Shown: positions 24,701-36,318 of the stretch, piece after piece
Numbering within the stretch: position 1 is the stretch's first letter
Layout: the number at the start of each line of letters is the position of its first letter
Origin: Cladorrhinum sp. PSN259
Lineage: Eukaryota > Ascomycota > Sordariomycetes > Sordariales > Podosporaceae
Assembly (NCBI GenBank): GCA_033725935.1
Contig: MU867068.1
Coordinates: 559,681-623,680 of the forward strand
Length of the DNA: 64,000 bases
Reading direction: 5' to 3'
Position numbers and translations under genes: made by a program
The notes under the pieces: generated by a model
The model's input: the letters and a program-made list of their open reading frames with translations, nothing else
Told to the model about the DNA's origin: nothing
The model's database searches: none

Positions 24701-25375
24701 CCTAAAATGTTCATATGCCAGGCACCAGGTTCCGCGCGCACCACACGTCCCAACAAAAAAGACCACCAACTCGGCCGGAGCTTGTCGGCTGCTTTTGGTT
24801 GTGTTACACAAATGAGGTGAGATATACCACCTAGGCAGCACACCTTTTTTCTTTATTCGGTGTATATCCCCCCGAAAGGGATAGTGTAGAGACAGAATTG
24901 TATAATCTACGGTAGAAAGGTATGGTATGACTGAGTTACCACCACTTCCGAACCTCCCGACGGCGTGCGGTGCTGAACTCGGATGGTACTTGCATGGGGG
25001 GGTTTTGAAGCGTTTATGCTCGGTGAAGAGCTTCTAAGCAATGAGAAAAATAGAAGAGTGTTTGTGTGTGAGAGTAAGAGAGAGAGCGCGGCTCGCGCGG
25101 AGTAGATAGGGTAGCGTAGGTCCCGCAAAAGAACCTGGGGGATTCCGGGTTTTCGAATTGATGCTCACCTCACCTCCACTCACTCCCACGTGGTTTCCGA
25201 GGTGTGGTACAAGTAAGGCAGACGGAAAGGAAAGCCTGGAATGGCACCTACATACATAGTACATGTATGTGCCTTATCTGTGCTTCTAAACTATTTAACA
25301 AGATTGGACGAATCTAGCGAACAAACTATGTATAGCGGGAATGTTCGGAACCCGGAGGGTATGTTTGTTGGTGGT

Positions 25376-25406
<31 letters not shown>

Positions 25407-25816
25407 GATGGGGGACGGAGTAATTGGCATTTTCTATAATCTGTACACACTATTTGTTCATGTGGTTACACTTTTCCCGTCAGGCTTTTTGCCAAAATTA
25501 AACCGCACCACCAAAACTCAAAATGTGGTCTTGTGGCCTTGCTTTGTGATGGAGGGTTACACACAAACCACTCAAAAGATTTACCTCATCACTCTGCATG
25601 GTGATGCTCCAGGCACCCAGAGACAAAAAAAGATACAGATGTAATGATTTGTGGTCAGTGATAGCGATTTATCCCTCTCCCTCTCCCTCCCTCTCTCTCA
25701 TCGTCAATATATCGTGAGAAGATGTGTGGTGTGATGTGGGCTGTCGAAAGAGATCACGGGTGGAAGTTTGTAGATTACACTAATGCACGCTTAAAGGGGA
25801 TTGAGGATCATGATGT

Positions 25817-25840
25817 GAACCGTGTGAGGGCACACGGTTC
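25817..25840. repeat. Perfect 10-bp hairpin
   Basis: GAACCGTGTG, loop AGGG, then CACACGGTTC. A perfect stem with a four-base loop in non-coding DNA. Confidence 0.8.
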
Positions 25841-27354
25841 GGTCCCAGAACCACAGTGTTGGGTCCCTGGCTGCATCGGGCTGGCTTGCTTCGGAGACCG
25901 ACCGGAAAAGGCTGGGCAATGTTCCCGGGAAAGGACGCCGATTGGACGGAAATGGCATCCATGGGTGTTTCAAAAGGTGTTGGTGTGATTTCCCTTTTTG
26001 TTCCTTTTCTTTTCTTCTTTTGCAGGCACATCCCAGAGCTTGGGAAAGTGGCTCTTTCGCTTCGCAATGACGCAGATCCACTTCTGGCAGTTCTGACTTC
26101 CAGGTTCTCTCTGTACCTGTCCATGTACTGTAACCGCAGTTGCATGCAACACAGCCACATGGACGGTGCGCATATGGACCGAACAACCGCCGGATTACGC
26201 ACATGCGATGGGATGCGAGTGCCGCTTCATTTTTATCTTTCTGTGCCGCGCGAGAGAGTCAGAGTGATGGTGGGGGTTACAGCAAAATGAGATGGTGGGA
26301 TGGGAAAGCATACGGTAGGTGGGGTACGGGGGTACTTTGTTCATTTTCTTTTCTTCTTTTCCCTCTTTCCTTGTCAGCTGTCCATCCATCTCAGCGTTTT
26401 CTTTCCCCCTTCCAACCTCCGTTTTGTTTGCTTAGCTAACCTGTCACTTCTCACTTTCTCTCGAAAATGAGACTAATCGATCGACGCGACGGCGCAGTCA
26501 GCTAAATCCCGAACTACGCTCCGGCCCTGACCGCGGAGAGTTCCCGGTAGGATGGGTGGATGGGGGTGGATGGTTGGATGGCTTCTCCCAGGGGGAGAGA
26601 GGTCGGTCACCGATAGCTTTCGCTTGACCTTGATGTTCCCACCGTTCAATTTGCCTTCGGACCCCGTTCTCTTCTTCATGCCTTCTGGAAGCTTCACAAA
26701 CTCCACTCCTTCTATTATCTGCCGGTGGCTGCAATCTAGCAAAGAGGATCCAGGTGATCGGTACGTACACACCAACAAGGCTGTTCACAGTGTTGTTGAC
26801 CCGGCCCCTTTTTTCTCACAGTGAGACCTGTCTCATCGGTTTTGACATATTTGACTCAGCTGTCTGAGTGGATCCCCTCATAACCGAATCATAATGACAT
26901 ATCATTTTCAAAGGGCACAGAAAGACAGACATTAAAAAGTTTATCAAGATTGGAAGAAACAGGAACAGGATTGAACTGGCGTATTTGCTTCTTTTGGCTG
27001 TGATAGCGAATAGCAAGCCAAAGAAACAGCCAACATAAAAAATATACCAGAAACACGGCACGGCTGTCTTTGCAAAAAAGAAACACCCAACCAACCTTTT
27101 ATCATCCAAAACAAGGGATAAGAGAAAAAAAGAAGATACATTCCTTCAAAGTCACTTTTTCTCTGGGATGTCATGACGGTTTAGAAAACGGAACGGATGA
27201 TGAACCCAGGACAGGACAAAATCACCACCACACTCACATCATATCGGTAAATGAATGATGAATTGTGTTACCTCAACCACGTGCCCTTGCGCCGCCGCCG
27301 CCGCCGCCGCTCTTCTCTCCTTGAGCTCCCCCGGCATGAAACCCGGCCAACCGG

Positions 27355-27685
27355 ACACTACACTAGCTCAAACCACGTTCGGTGACCTCCAAGGAATCAG
27401 GAGACTCCATTAAAGTGATTCACTTTTGCATCCAAGATCCCGGGGAAAGTCTGAGGGTATTAGACTTGCACTAGTTTAAGAGTGAATGGGATATCTGGGA
27501 GGTTCTATTGGTCACTTCGTAATATGAGTTAGTTTAAAAAGAAGAAAATAACAACTGAGACATTTGCTAAGATCGGCCGAAGGAGTGAGAAGTCAAAATT
27601 TTGAGAAGGGCTTGCAGTAGTGCAGCCTTTTCGTATCGTCCTATCAAGCCACGGTTGGGGTTGGCGGGGCGAACTAGTGTAGTGT
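27355..27685. mobile_element. Possible MITE with 15-bp terminal inverted repeats
   Basis: ACACTACACTAGCTC at 27355-27369 and its reverse complement (14 of 15 matching) at 27671-27685 bound a 331-bp stretch without coding capacity. The size and ends fit a non-autonomous DNA transposon. I could not find a clear target-site duplication in the flanks, so chance or a diverged site remains possible. Confidence 0.35.
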
Positions 27686-29879
27686 AAAGAAGAAAGCTGA
27701 GATTGAATTTCATGGGTGCAAAATCTAGCTCTTTTGACGTCAGATCGGCGATGCGAACCGGATGGATTGTATTGGTTTGTTGTGGGTGGGTGTGGCCGGC
27801 GAAACCCGTGATTTGGATGAACTGGGATTATGTATGGTCTTTGTCCTCACTCACAACGAAAAGTGATGTTCTTCTCTCCGTTTTGGCTTCAAGGATAAGG
27901 GGGTCATGGAACCATGTCAACAACCCCTGATGAGAATCCCTCACCACCTGAGGAAGGAAATAGCGTCGGGCAATACGTCTAGAACACCCCCGGCCCCCCC
28001 TTTCTGCTCCACTTCTTCTAGAAGGGAGGCGGACTTTCACTTGACAGCGGCAACAGCTTTGATCATTGAGATTATCAACCGAACGATTGGGTCTCATGAG
28101 ACTTCGGAGAATCCCCCGCTTGCTGGGTATCCTGGGACTTGGTATGGATAATTGGGTCTGATCCGGGGAAGCTAGTAAGACGATCATTTTGCTCCATATT
28201 CATCGGCGAAGGCATCTCCGTTTCTCTCCCTGGGACCCTGGAGAACGCCTCACTCCACTTACTGTGATACGTAGGGATGGAGAAGTTGAAGACAAAGAAG
28301 AAAAGAAAAGAAAAGAAAAAAAACCTTCCACCGCCCTTCTAGAAGACTTCCCGCACGGCGACCCCCCTAGTGCAGTGCACGATGGCTTCAGCCTTCAGCG
28401 GCCTCCGCTATTCGTCCCGTGGGCTTGGGTGGGCGTCGTTAGACCGATGTCAGGGATAAGGGGTGCAGAAGCCGAGGATGGGCTTCCTTCCTCCTTTGGC
28501 TCCCTCACGGAGACGCCAGATTCCTTCCAGAAGGTTTTTTCGTATCCTGGATCCCGCTGTATGACCTGGGGGGGCAATGTTGGTGAGGCTGGCTGAGTGC
28601 CAGTGCGGGCCGTGAACCCCAACATCAGGTGGGCGGTGTCTCCGTGGCTTCTTGAGTTGAGTTACGAGTCGTCGTGTTCACCGCCTATGGTCGGGGCGTT
28701 CACTAGACTGAGGGATGACCACCCACGGTCTGTCCCCCTTAGTCACCGGGTGGACCGCATATTCGGAACCTGCCCCTGGAAGCTCCCGCCGGATCATGGT
28801 AGGGGCGTTGACTACATCCGTGGTGGTACCGAGGGTCCGAAGAACACCCGATGGCCGAAAGGACGGCGTTGCTCCGGAGCCGGTGTCCAGCTATTGCCCG
28901 ATGAGCATTCACTTGTGAATCTTGAGAAGGACGTCAGGGCGGCTACTACTTTATAAGCACAAGACTTGCTGGAGGAACTCAAGATAACCAAGTTCTGCCT
29001 TCCATCAACTCCAGTCCATGATTCTTGAAATTGAATGTCCCCCATGGTCTCGAGGATCATACTTTTGAGCAGAAACCGTTATTGAAGAGGACCAGTGTTT
29101 GGTCTTTGCTTCCTTGAATACATATCCTCAATGTCAAGGAAACCGAAACTCACCAAAGGGAAACCTCCAGGCTACCAGAGAGCAAAAAAATAGACACAAA
29201 ATCCAAATTGATCAGGGCGTTAATACAGTTAAGAACTTGACGGTGTACAAATTGATATTCGAACTTGAATGTTCTCTAACTAGTGACAAATGTTGTGATT
29301 ATGTATGTACCTATTGACAAAGTTGAATTTTATGGGGAACTCTCCCATCCACATACATACATCATCCTCTTGTAATTAAGCAACAGAAAAAAAGAACCAA
29401 CTTACGAATTATCTTTCACAGATAAAGGGATATACCTAGAATTCTTCGGATCTTACCACAATCAATTTTCTCCGAGTCACCAGTCTTCTCACTAGTCTTT
29501 CTCTCTAATCTTTTCTCACTGCTGGCCTTAGGAAAAAAAAAAAAAAGTCCAAAACACAATCTACTTGAAAGCAATCATGATGATACCAAACCCCAACAAA
29601 TTTAGGAAGACGCGGACACCGCTTTAACAACCCCTAAAAGGAGATATACATTACATCACTGCATCCTCAGCAAACACAACACACAACACACAACACACAA
29701 CACATTTACACTAAAGGTCTTTACCCAGACGTAAAATAACCCCCTCCTGCTTCAACCGCCCACCTTCAACCACCCTGCCCCGTCCACTATCCATCTATTC
29801 ATGCCTTCTCATAAATTAGTAACTATACACTCAACAACAACACTAATTCTTATATCTACTGTACTGTACATGGCGGTGC

Positions 29880-29929
29880 AATCCATCGTTGCCATCGATA
29901 GGCCCCGCGTTCGATTCGCGGCTGACGCA
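29880..29929 (+). pseudogene. tRNA-Gly(GCC) 3' fragment
   Basis: Fifty bases match the 3' part of the intact tRNA-Gly gene at 46238-46308 with a single change (GATGGG to GATAGG). The fragment covers the anticodon arm, the T arm with its B box and the acceptor 3' strand. The 5' acceptor strand and the normal D arm with its A box are missing, so a mature tRNA cannot form. It is either a truncated duplicate or a reinserted tRNA-derived piece. Confidence 0.85.
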
Positions 29930-30192
29930 TTCGGTTCAATAATCATTGTCTTTTAATATATATATTTATATATATAAAGTTGTATTGCCCTTTCTTGTTT
30001 TATTTTTGGGTGGGAGGGCTTTGCTTAGATCATACTCAGCACAAGCCTCCCTCCCAACCTGGAAACTACACAAGGCAGTAAAGAGCCGAAATCACCATCA
30101 CGGTAATAAAATTTCATCAAATCATCATGTTATTATCACCACTTCCTCTATATTCTCCTCTATCTAGTGATAAAAACCTCAATCCATCCCAT

Positions 30193-32917
30193 TTAAAAGG
30201 ATGGATTATACCTAGCAACCTCAACAGCCAACCGATCCGCAAACCACTCAACCGGGTTCGCGCTCAGCTTCGCCTTCTCAGCCGTCGTCAGAATAGTCTT
30301 GATGCCCACCCTGACATCATCAGAGTTGGTAATGCTGTGCACGGCCTCCACCGCCTGCCTCGTCATCACCGCATCTTCCCCAAACGCCTTGAATTCGTTG
30401 AGTGCAACCTCCAGCTCCTGAATATTCGACACGGCGGGAACAGACATTTGCGTGTCAAAGGCGGTCATAACATCCAGCTGCTCCATCACGGTGCGACGCG
30501 AGGTGGTGGCTATAATAAGCAGACGGTGACCCTTTGGCGGAGGGGTCTGGATCAGTGTGACGAGCGTCTGGAGGATAAAGTTTGAGAAACGTAGACCGAC
30601 CGGGTTCCATTCTATTATGCGTTCGATGTTGTCTAAAACAATAGTTAGTATATTCAAGTAAAGGGGAACGGAAACCCAAAAATAATCACATACCGATAAT
30701 GAGCATGCTCAAAGGCGACTTGTAAGCATCAGTAAACACCTTGTGCAAATAATCCTTCTTCGCAACCTCGTCTCTGAACCCAACGATAGAAGCCGGCGTG
30801 ATCAGCTTGATAAACGGGTAATCGCTCTTCATGGCAATATGAGCCGCCAATGCAGTCTTTCCGCTGGCGGGAGGGCCGGAAATCAACACAGAGGTGTGAC
30901 GCAACCTGTCCTCCTGCCTGACAGTAGCAACTTCCAACATGGCATCCTCAACGATGGCCCCAATGTTTCGAGAGAAGTGGATAATACCGTAGGGCATAAC
31001 TTCCTCAAGCTCCGAGTCATCGGCACCAAACGCCGGCTTGACTTCCTCCAGAGCATTGAGGAAATCCTGTCGGTTAACCTTCATGTTGACAACGTCCTCG
31101 CTGACGCTGGCAGTCGTACCAGCCTTGGTGTTTCGAGCAAAAGCGAACGACGTGGCCGACTTGACGAGACCGCTAAGTTCTGCACCGGAAAAGTTCTTGC
31201 TCAAGGCAGCGAGCTCAGCAATATCGACATCGGTTCCCATGACATTGTTCTCCTTCATCTTGGCAGTGTGAATCTTGAGAATCTGAGACCGACCAAACTC
31301 ATCAGGAAGTGAGATCTCAACCTGAACCTCGAGACGACCGGGGCGAAGCAGAGCATCATCAATCATGTCCTTTCGGTTCGTCATTCCGATGAGAAGAATA
31401 TTGTTGAGCTGATCAACACCATCGAGCTTGGAAAGCAGCTGGTTGACGACGCTGTCGCCGACGCCCGTGCCGCCACCGGCTCCAGAACCTCTCTGCTTGC
31501 AGACGGCGTCCAGCTCGTCAAAGATGATGATGTGCAGGCCAGACTCATCGCCCTTCTCCTTGTACTCCTTCTCGGCATCGGCAAACAGCTTGCGAATGTT
31601 TTCTTCAGACTGACCGACGTACTTGTTCAAAATTTCGGGTCCGTTGATAATCTTTGGTTCTCTCGCATTGAGCATCTTACCGATCTGTCTGGCGATGAGC
31701 GTTTTTCCGGTACCGGGAGGACCGTAAAGCAGCATTCCCTTGACGTGCATGATGCCCAACTTGTCAATAAGACCAGGCGGGAAGATGCGCGACGCAAAAG
31801 CGCGACGGAAGATGGTAGCAAACTCGGAATCGAGACCACCGATACCCATATCCTCAAACTTGAAATCTGGGCTAATGATGGCATTGGCAGCCGGCCGCTT
31901 GTTGGAAGCTTTGAGCTTCAGGGGGGACTTTGCATCCTTGTAAAACCCAATGGAAGTCTGGTTGTACAGAATACCCCTAGCACCTGGGTCGCTGCGTGTG
32001 GGTGCATCGTCGTTGCTTTGCTGCTTCATGGTCAAGTCTGTGAGGGTGACAGTCTTGACGGTAATAGCCAGAGGGATATTCTTGACGTCCAAGAGTAGTC
32101 TCTGCCCGGGAGCAAAGACCTGGTTCTGGAAGTTCTTGATGAACTCGTCGGCCAACTCGTCCTGGTCGTATGGGGCATCCACAGACTTCTTTAGTGAGGC
32201 GAAGCCGATTTCGAGGTCCATCGAGCCGAGATATGCTGCTCCGCCCTGGCTGAAGATATCGTATACTTCGCCAATTACCTCGTCCATCATGCCGACTTGT
32301 AACCATGTTCTCTGGGGGTCTGACAAGCTGATGGAACCTGATGGGAAGCCCTGGGTCGGGCGGGCGGTCACGACGTAGTCGCCTCTGATTTGGGATCCCG
32401 TCAAGCGGAGGTAGAGATCCGAGCCATCCTTGTTTGGGGGGAAATCGAGGGGCGATACAGCGCAACTGGAGTTTGGTCGGTCAGCATTTTACCCTTGGGG
32501 GGTTCAGTTGGTCGGAAGGGAAGCTCACATGTTGCCAAAGATGTATTTCGCCTGGATGGTCTTATCATCGACCTTTGCAAGCCTGAGCTGTACCTGGCGG
32601 CCACCACCACCTCCTCCTCTCGACTGTTGCTGCGGGGCACCGTAGCCACCGCCTCCGTATCCGCCGGCGCCGGCGCCGGCGCTGGCTCTACCGCTACTTC
32701 CGTAGCCGTCTCCTCCATACCCTCCGCCGGAAGGAGGTGGTGGTCTTTGTTGTTGTGGTGGGGGTGCGCGTCCGCCGTAGCTGTCGTAGCTCGTGGGTGC
32801 TGGGCTGTATCCATCACCGCCCTGTGGCCGTTGGACGTTGCGACCCGGTAATCCTGGGCCTCCTCCACCGCGGGGTGCCGGAGGACCCGATCCAAAGAGT
32901 CTGTTGCGCGAGTCCAT
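30193..32917 (-). CDS. sec18: Vesicular-fusion ATPase Sec18 (NSF)
   Basis: Three minus-strand exons, 32917-32529, 32465-30694 and 30632-30193, give about 866 aa. Introns are 63 and 61 nt; the second has a TACTAAC branch site and splits the D2 Walker B region, rebuilding MLIIDNIERIIEW. The start is ATG 32917 (MDSRNRLFG). The order is a Gly/Pro/Gln-rich tail (about 10-105), the NSF N-domain, then AAA domain D1 with GPPGTGKT at 378-385, FDELD at 445-449 and the arginine-finger region MTNRKDMIDDALLRPGR at about 491-507. AAA domain D2 follows, with GPPASGKT at 660-667. With SNAP (Sec17) this ATPase disassembles SNARE complexes after membrane fusion throughout the secretory and endocytic pathways. 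The glycine-rich tail is longer than in yeast or animals. Confidence 0.97.
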
Positions 32918-33573
32918 GATTTTGTGTGTTTGTCTGTTGGAGTATTGGATATAAGTTGAGTTGAAGGGTCGGCTTTTGTTGGGTGCTCTCGAAGGAAGGT
33001 GGGTCGGATACTCGTGGACCCAGAGGATTTGGGGGTTGATCAGCACGGGAAAGTATAGTCAGATGCGCGATTGACGATGCTGCTTATGCAGGGGTAAAGA
33101 GGGGTCAAGAACGCCTCAACAGGAGCTGAATAGGAGCAGGTGTCTATGATAATTTGTATGTTTGCCTGAACTTATTTATAGTATGAATACAAACGTTGGT
33201 GATTATTTTGGACAAGTAACTTCTTTCATGGACCGACGTGTTGGCGGAAGCGTTGCCACCACAGCTCCAACGTTGGCGTCCGATGTCATTGCATTCTGCA
33301 TGGTGCATGGACACCTGCAACATGCGCTGTTTCAAGGTGTTCTGCGCCGAATGCTACATGATTTAGGGATTATCAGGGGATAAATGCGGGGTTAAAATGT
33401 AGCCAGCTCAACGTGGCCGCCACAGCTCCGCGAACTCCACAGTGCTTAAGCTTCAGTTAACTGTGAGAGGTGTTCATCAAGGTTCCAGGCTGCCATCCAT
33501 GACAGCTTCACCCGACACCCATCACCACCATCACCACCCTTGTATCAAATAAAACTCATTATCGGGCCATAAT
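32918..33573. other. Intergenic promoter region between sec18 and the LENG1-like gene
   Basis: Divergent promoter space. About 33105-33138 (caagaacgcctcaacaggag then ctgaataggag) resembles the 42-bp repeat unit at 63.2 kb; see findings. Nothing else stands out. Confidence 0.5.
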
Positions 33574-34689
33574 ATGCCTCTTCATCTACTCGGCAAAAAG
33601 TCATGGAACGTATACAATGCCGACAACATCGCGCGAGTGCGCCGCGACGAGGCAGCAGCTCAAGCCAAAGAAGAAGCTGAAGAGCAACGTATGCAAGAAG
33701 AGGATGCCGCGCGTCGATTAGCCATTCTTCGTGGAGAGACACCCCCACCGCTTGAGGATGCGCCACCACCGGATGATGACCATCTCCTTCCACGTGAAAA
33801 GGATCGCCATTCGTCATTTGGGGGACGCAAACGCAAGCGCGCCGGTGAGGATGATACCGATTTTGAGATGCGGCTCGCAAAGGAACAGGCAGAGGTTGGA
33901 AGGCAGGCTGCCAGGGAACTGGCGCCAAAGAATAGTTCTTGTTCTGTGTCCTTGGTAGACAGCAAGGGCCACATCACCCTTTTTGCTGAGGCTGATATGC
34001 CGCCTCAGAAGAATGAAGAAGCCGAGAAAGAGGCAGCTCAGAAGAAACGGGAGTATATGGATCAATATCAGATGCGGATGGTGAATGCGGCTGGTCGAGA
34101 CGGAGAGGGTCTCACAAAGCATGGACCATGGTATGCCAGTGCCGATGGAGACGCATCGGCTGTAGTTCCGAGCAAGAACGTGTTTGGAAAGGATGACCCG
34201 CAGAGGAAGGTGAGGGAAGCTACAAGACTGGATACGAGTGATCCGTTGGCCATGATGAAGAGGAGTGCTGCCAAGGTAAGGGAGTTGGATAAGGAGCGAA
34301 AACGAGAAAATGAGGAGCGGGAGAGGGAGTTGGAGGCTCTGAAGAAGGAGGAGAGGAGGGAAAAACGGAGGCGAAGGGATGAGCGTGAAAGGGAACGCTC
34401 GCATAGGCATCGGGAAGATGACAAACCAAAAAGTAATGAGAGGCATCGTTCCAAAAGCAGAGAGAGGGAGAGACACCGCAGCAGAAGGGATAGACCGAGA
34501 AGCAAAGACAGAGATCGACCCAGGAGCAGAGATAGAGATCAGGGCCGCAGAGATCGCGATGACACTAGGCGCCAGGACAGAGATGACAGGGAGAGTCATC
34601 GGCATCGTTCACACAGGTCTGGGCACGACAGAGACAGACATGGAGACCGAAGCAGAGATGAAAGAGATAGCAGCAGATGCCACCGCTAG
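33574..34689 (+). CDS. LENG1-like Cir_N-domain protein with RS/RD-rich tail (probable spliceosome-associated)
   Basis: Intronless, 371 aa. The N-terminus ([18 protein letters not shown], then [12 protein letters not shown]) matches the LENG1/Cir_N signature ([20 protein letters not shown] in animals). A second LENG1 hallmark, [10 protein letters not shown], falls at about residues 130-139. From residue ~225 the protein is a long charged region, first RE/RK-rich and then SR/DR dipeptides ([19 protein letters not shown]) up to the stop. Cir_N proteins are found in spliceosomes and transcription complexes; the RS tail supports a nuclear, splicing-related role, which is inferred. It converges with the next gene, leaving only 88 bp. 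Confidence 0.85.
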   Translation: [371 protein letters not shown]

Positions 34690-34777
34690 CAAATATTCCA
34701 CAACTCCCAGCGTAATGATACCTAGTTTAACAAAAACAGAACAAATCGCTCCTTTGCCCAACCATCCATTGTAAGAG

Positions 34778-35392
34778 TTACTCCTGCCAAGGCAACCGAA
34801 TCTCAACCTCGGTCAAATCCTCCTTGACCAAACTTTTCAGCTGTGGCTCCAACTCCCTCAGCGCGGCCAACACATCCGCCTTCAACCCCTCGCTCAACCC
34901 TTCCTTCCTATCACTGTACACATCTACCCCTTCGGCCGAGAAAACAGTCTTTTGGAACCAAGTAACAACCCACCTTTCCTTCCCCCCACTCCCGTCATTC
35001 AGATCCCTCTCCCCGGAGCCCAGAATCTCCCAGTGGGAAGTGACGAAGAATAATAATCCGCTGCCGCGCCAATCCCAGCTTCCGGTGTCGCTTGCGGGGC
35101 CAGAAGCGGTATCTACGCCCCTGATGCGGTTGACTCCGGAAGTGAGCAGATTGGGAGATTTAGATTCGTATTCGACGAGGTCTGAGACTTTTGTTGGTGC
35201 AGGTGGTGATGATGAATTGGGCAGAGCGCCGTAGGTGATTCTCACATTACGGGCGGAGCGCCACATTGGTAGAGAGGAGTGCGTGACGCACCAGGTGCGG
35301 ATTAAAAAGTCGAGGGTTGGGAGGGCGATTGTCTGGGGGGAATTTCCAGCGGTGTATGATGAGGGGAGGCGGAGGGTTATTGGGGATGCCAT
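34778..35392 (-). CDS. Conserved fungal protein of unknown function
   Basis: Intronless, 204 aa, start ATG 35392 (MASPITLRLPSSY). The composition is that of a folded soluble protein: alternating beta-type segments, many Trp/Thr/Val, conserved-looking blocks WRSARNVRITYGALP, LLFFVTSHWEILGSG and RWVVTWFQKTVFSAEGVDVY, and a charged C-terminal helix (LKADVLAALRELEPQLKSLV). No signal peptide or membrane helix. I do not recognise the family; a lipocalin- or START-like beta-barrel is a guess from the strand pattern only. It is divergent from the RGG gene at 36.3 kb and convergent with the LENG1-like gene. Confidence 0.8.
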   Translation of the reverse strand: MASPITLRLPSSYTAGNSPQTIALPTLDFLIRTWCVTHSSLPMWRSARNVRITYGALPNSSSPPAPTKVSDLVEYESKSPNLLTSGVNRIRGVDTASGPASDTGSWDWRGSGLLFFVTSHWEILGSGERDLNDGSGGKERWVVTWFQKTVFSAEGVDVYSDRKEGLSEGLKADVLAALRELEPQLKSLVKEDLTEVEIRLPWQE

Positions 35393-36318
35393 CTTGGATT
35401 GTGCCTGGACATGAATTTTACAAGGTTCAATGAGAAGAATGATGAGAAGGATGATGACAAAAATCCAAGTGACGAGGATTTGATAAAGTTGATAAAGACG
35501 TAAGTGATGGTGGATTTGATAAAGTTGTTAAAAGTGAGTGATGAACAAGGTAATAAGGAAGCTATTTGGAGGGGAGGGCAAGCGGCCGCTTATGCAGGGG
35601 GTGTATGTCCCAGTGTGTCGGAGCCGGTGTCGCAGACCCTGCGAGATGGGATTTTTACAGGGGAAATGACAATCTTGGATTCTCTTGAATATCGCAAAGA
35701 ATGGATTCCATCGACTTTCTCATCAATGGACCTTGGATATCTTTTATAGACATCATCGTGTTGTTGAATGCAAGGGAAAGACAACGTCATGTGATGACCT
35801 CAATAACCGACATTTTTCGATGCAAGCCTCAGAAGCAAACAACCAAACCATCATCTGACTGCTAGCAAATAGGATGTGCCTCGTTTATTTTTATCATCGT
35901 CATTCATTATCACACTAACAGACACCACCGTCTGAGATGAAGAATATGATAAATGACAGACGCAAGTGATTGGACACTGATTCGTCAATCGGTGTTGAAG
36001 AAGGGCGACGGATACACGCCACTAAATCCAGGTCACATTGAGCGAGGCCCCACAAGGCTGAATTAACCGACTTCATCTGATCTTTTTTTCTGATTTTCAT
36101 CTTCACAACCACCACTCATTCATCGAACAAAGAAGCTTCATTCCAGTACAGAGGGGCCAACTCAATCTTGTTACTTAATAAGCCCAACGAAACCGGATAC
36201 ACCAACAAAGACAGAGCATCCATCAATTTACACACATACCATTTCTCCAAAACTCACTTCATTTCTTCATCTCACTCACCATCATCACAACATTCATCGA
36301 CACAATTGAACATGCAAA
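35393..36318. other. Intergenic, divergent promoters
   Basis: Separates the minus-strand conserved protein from the plus-strand RGG protein. The last 150 bases are CA-rich, typical of a fungal 5' leader. No RNA gene or repeat seen. Confidence 0.5.

Larger units (their letters stand above)
21799..29879. other. Gene desert B (about 8 kb)
   Basis: The first part is probably the 3' UTR of the micropeptide transcript. The rest holds no credible gene. Present are a (GT)n run at 25380-25406, a (CCG)n run at about 27290-27310, a possible MITE (27355-27685), a GC-richer block at 27.9-29.0 kb that looks like an old inserted sequence, and ACACA-rich tracts at about 29670-29705. All open frames seen are short, unspliced and without recognisable domains. 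Confidence 0.55.

Noticed and set aside
30743..32378. Several plus-strand frames of 140-190 codons
   Set aside because: All are antisense shadows of sec18, which has complete AAA motifs and proper splice sites.
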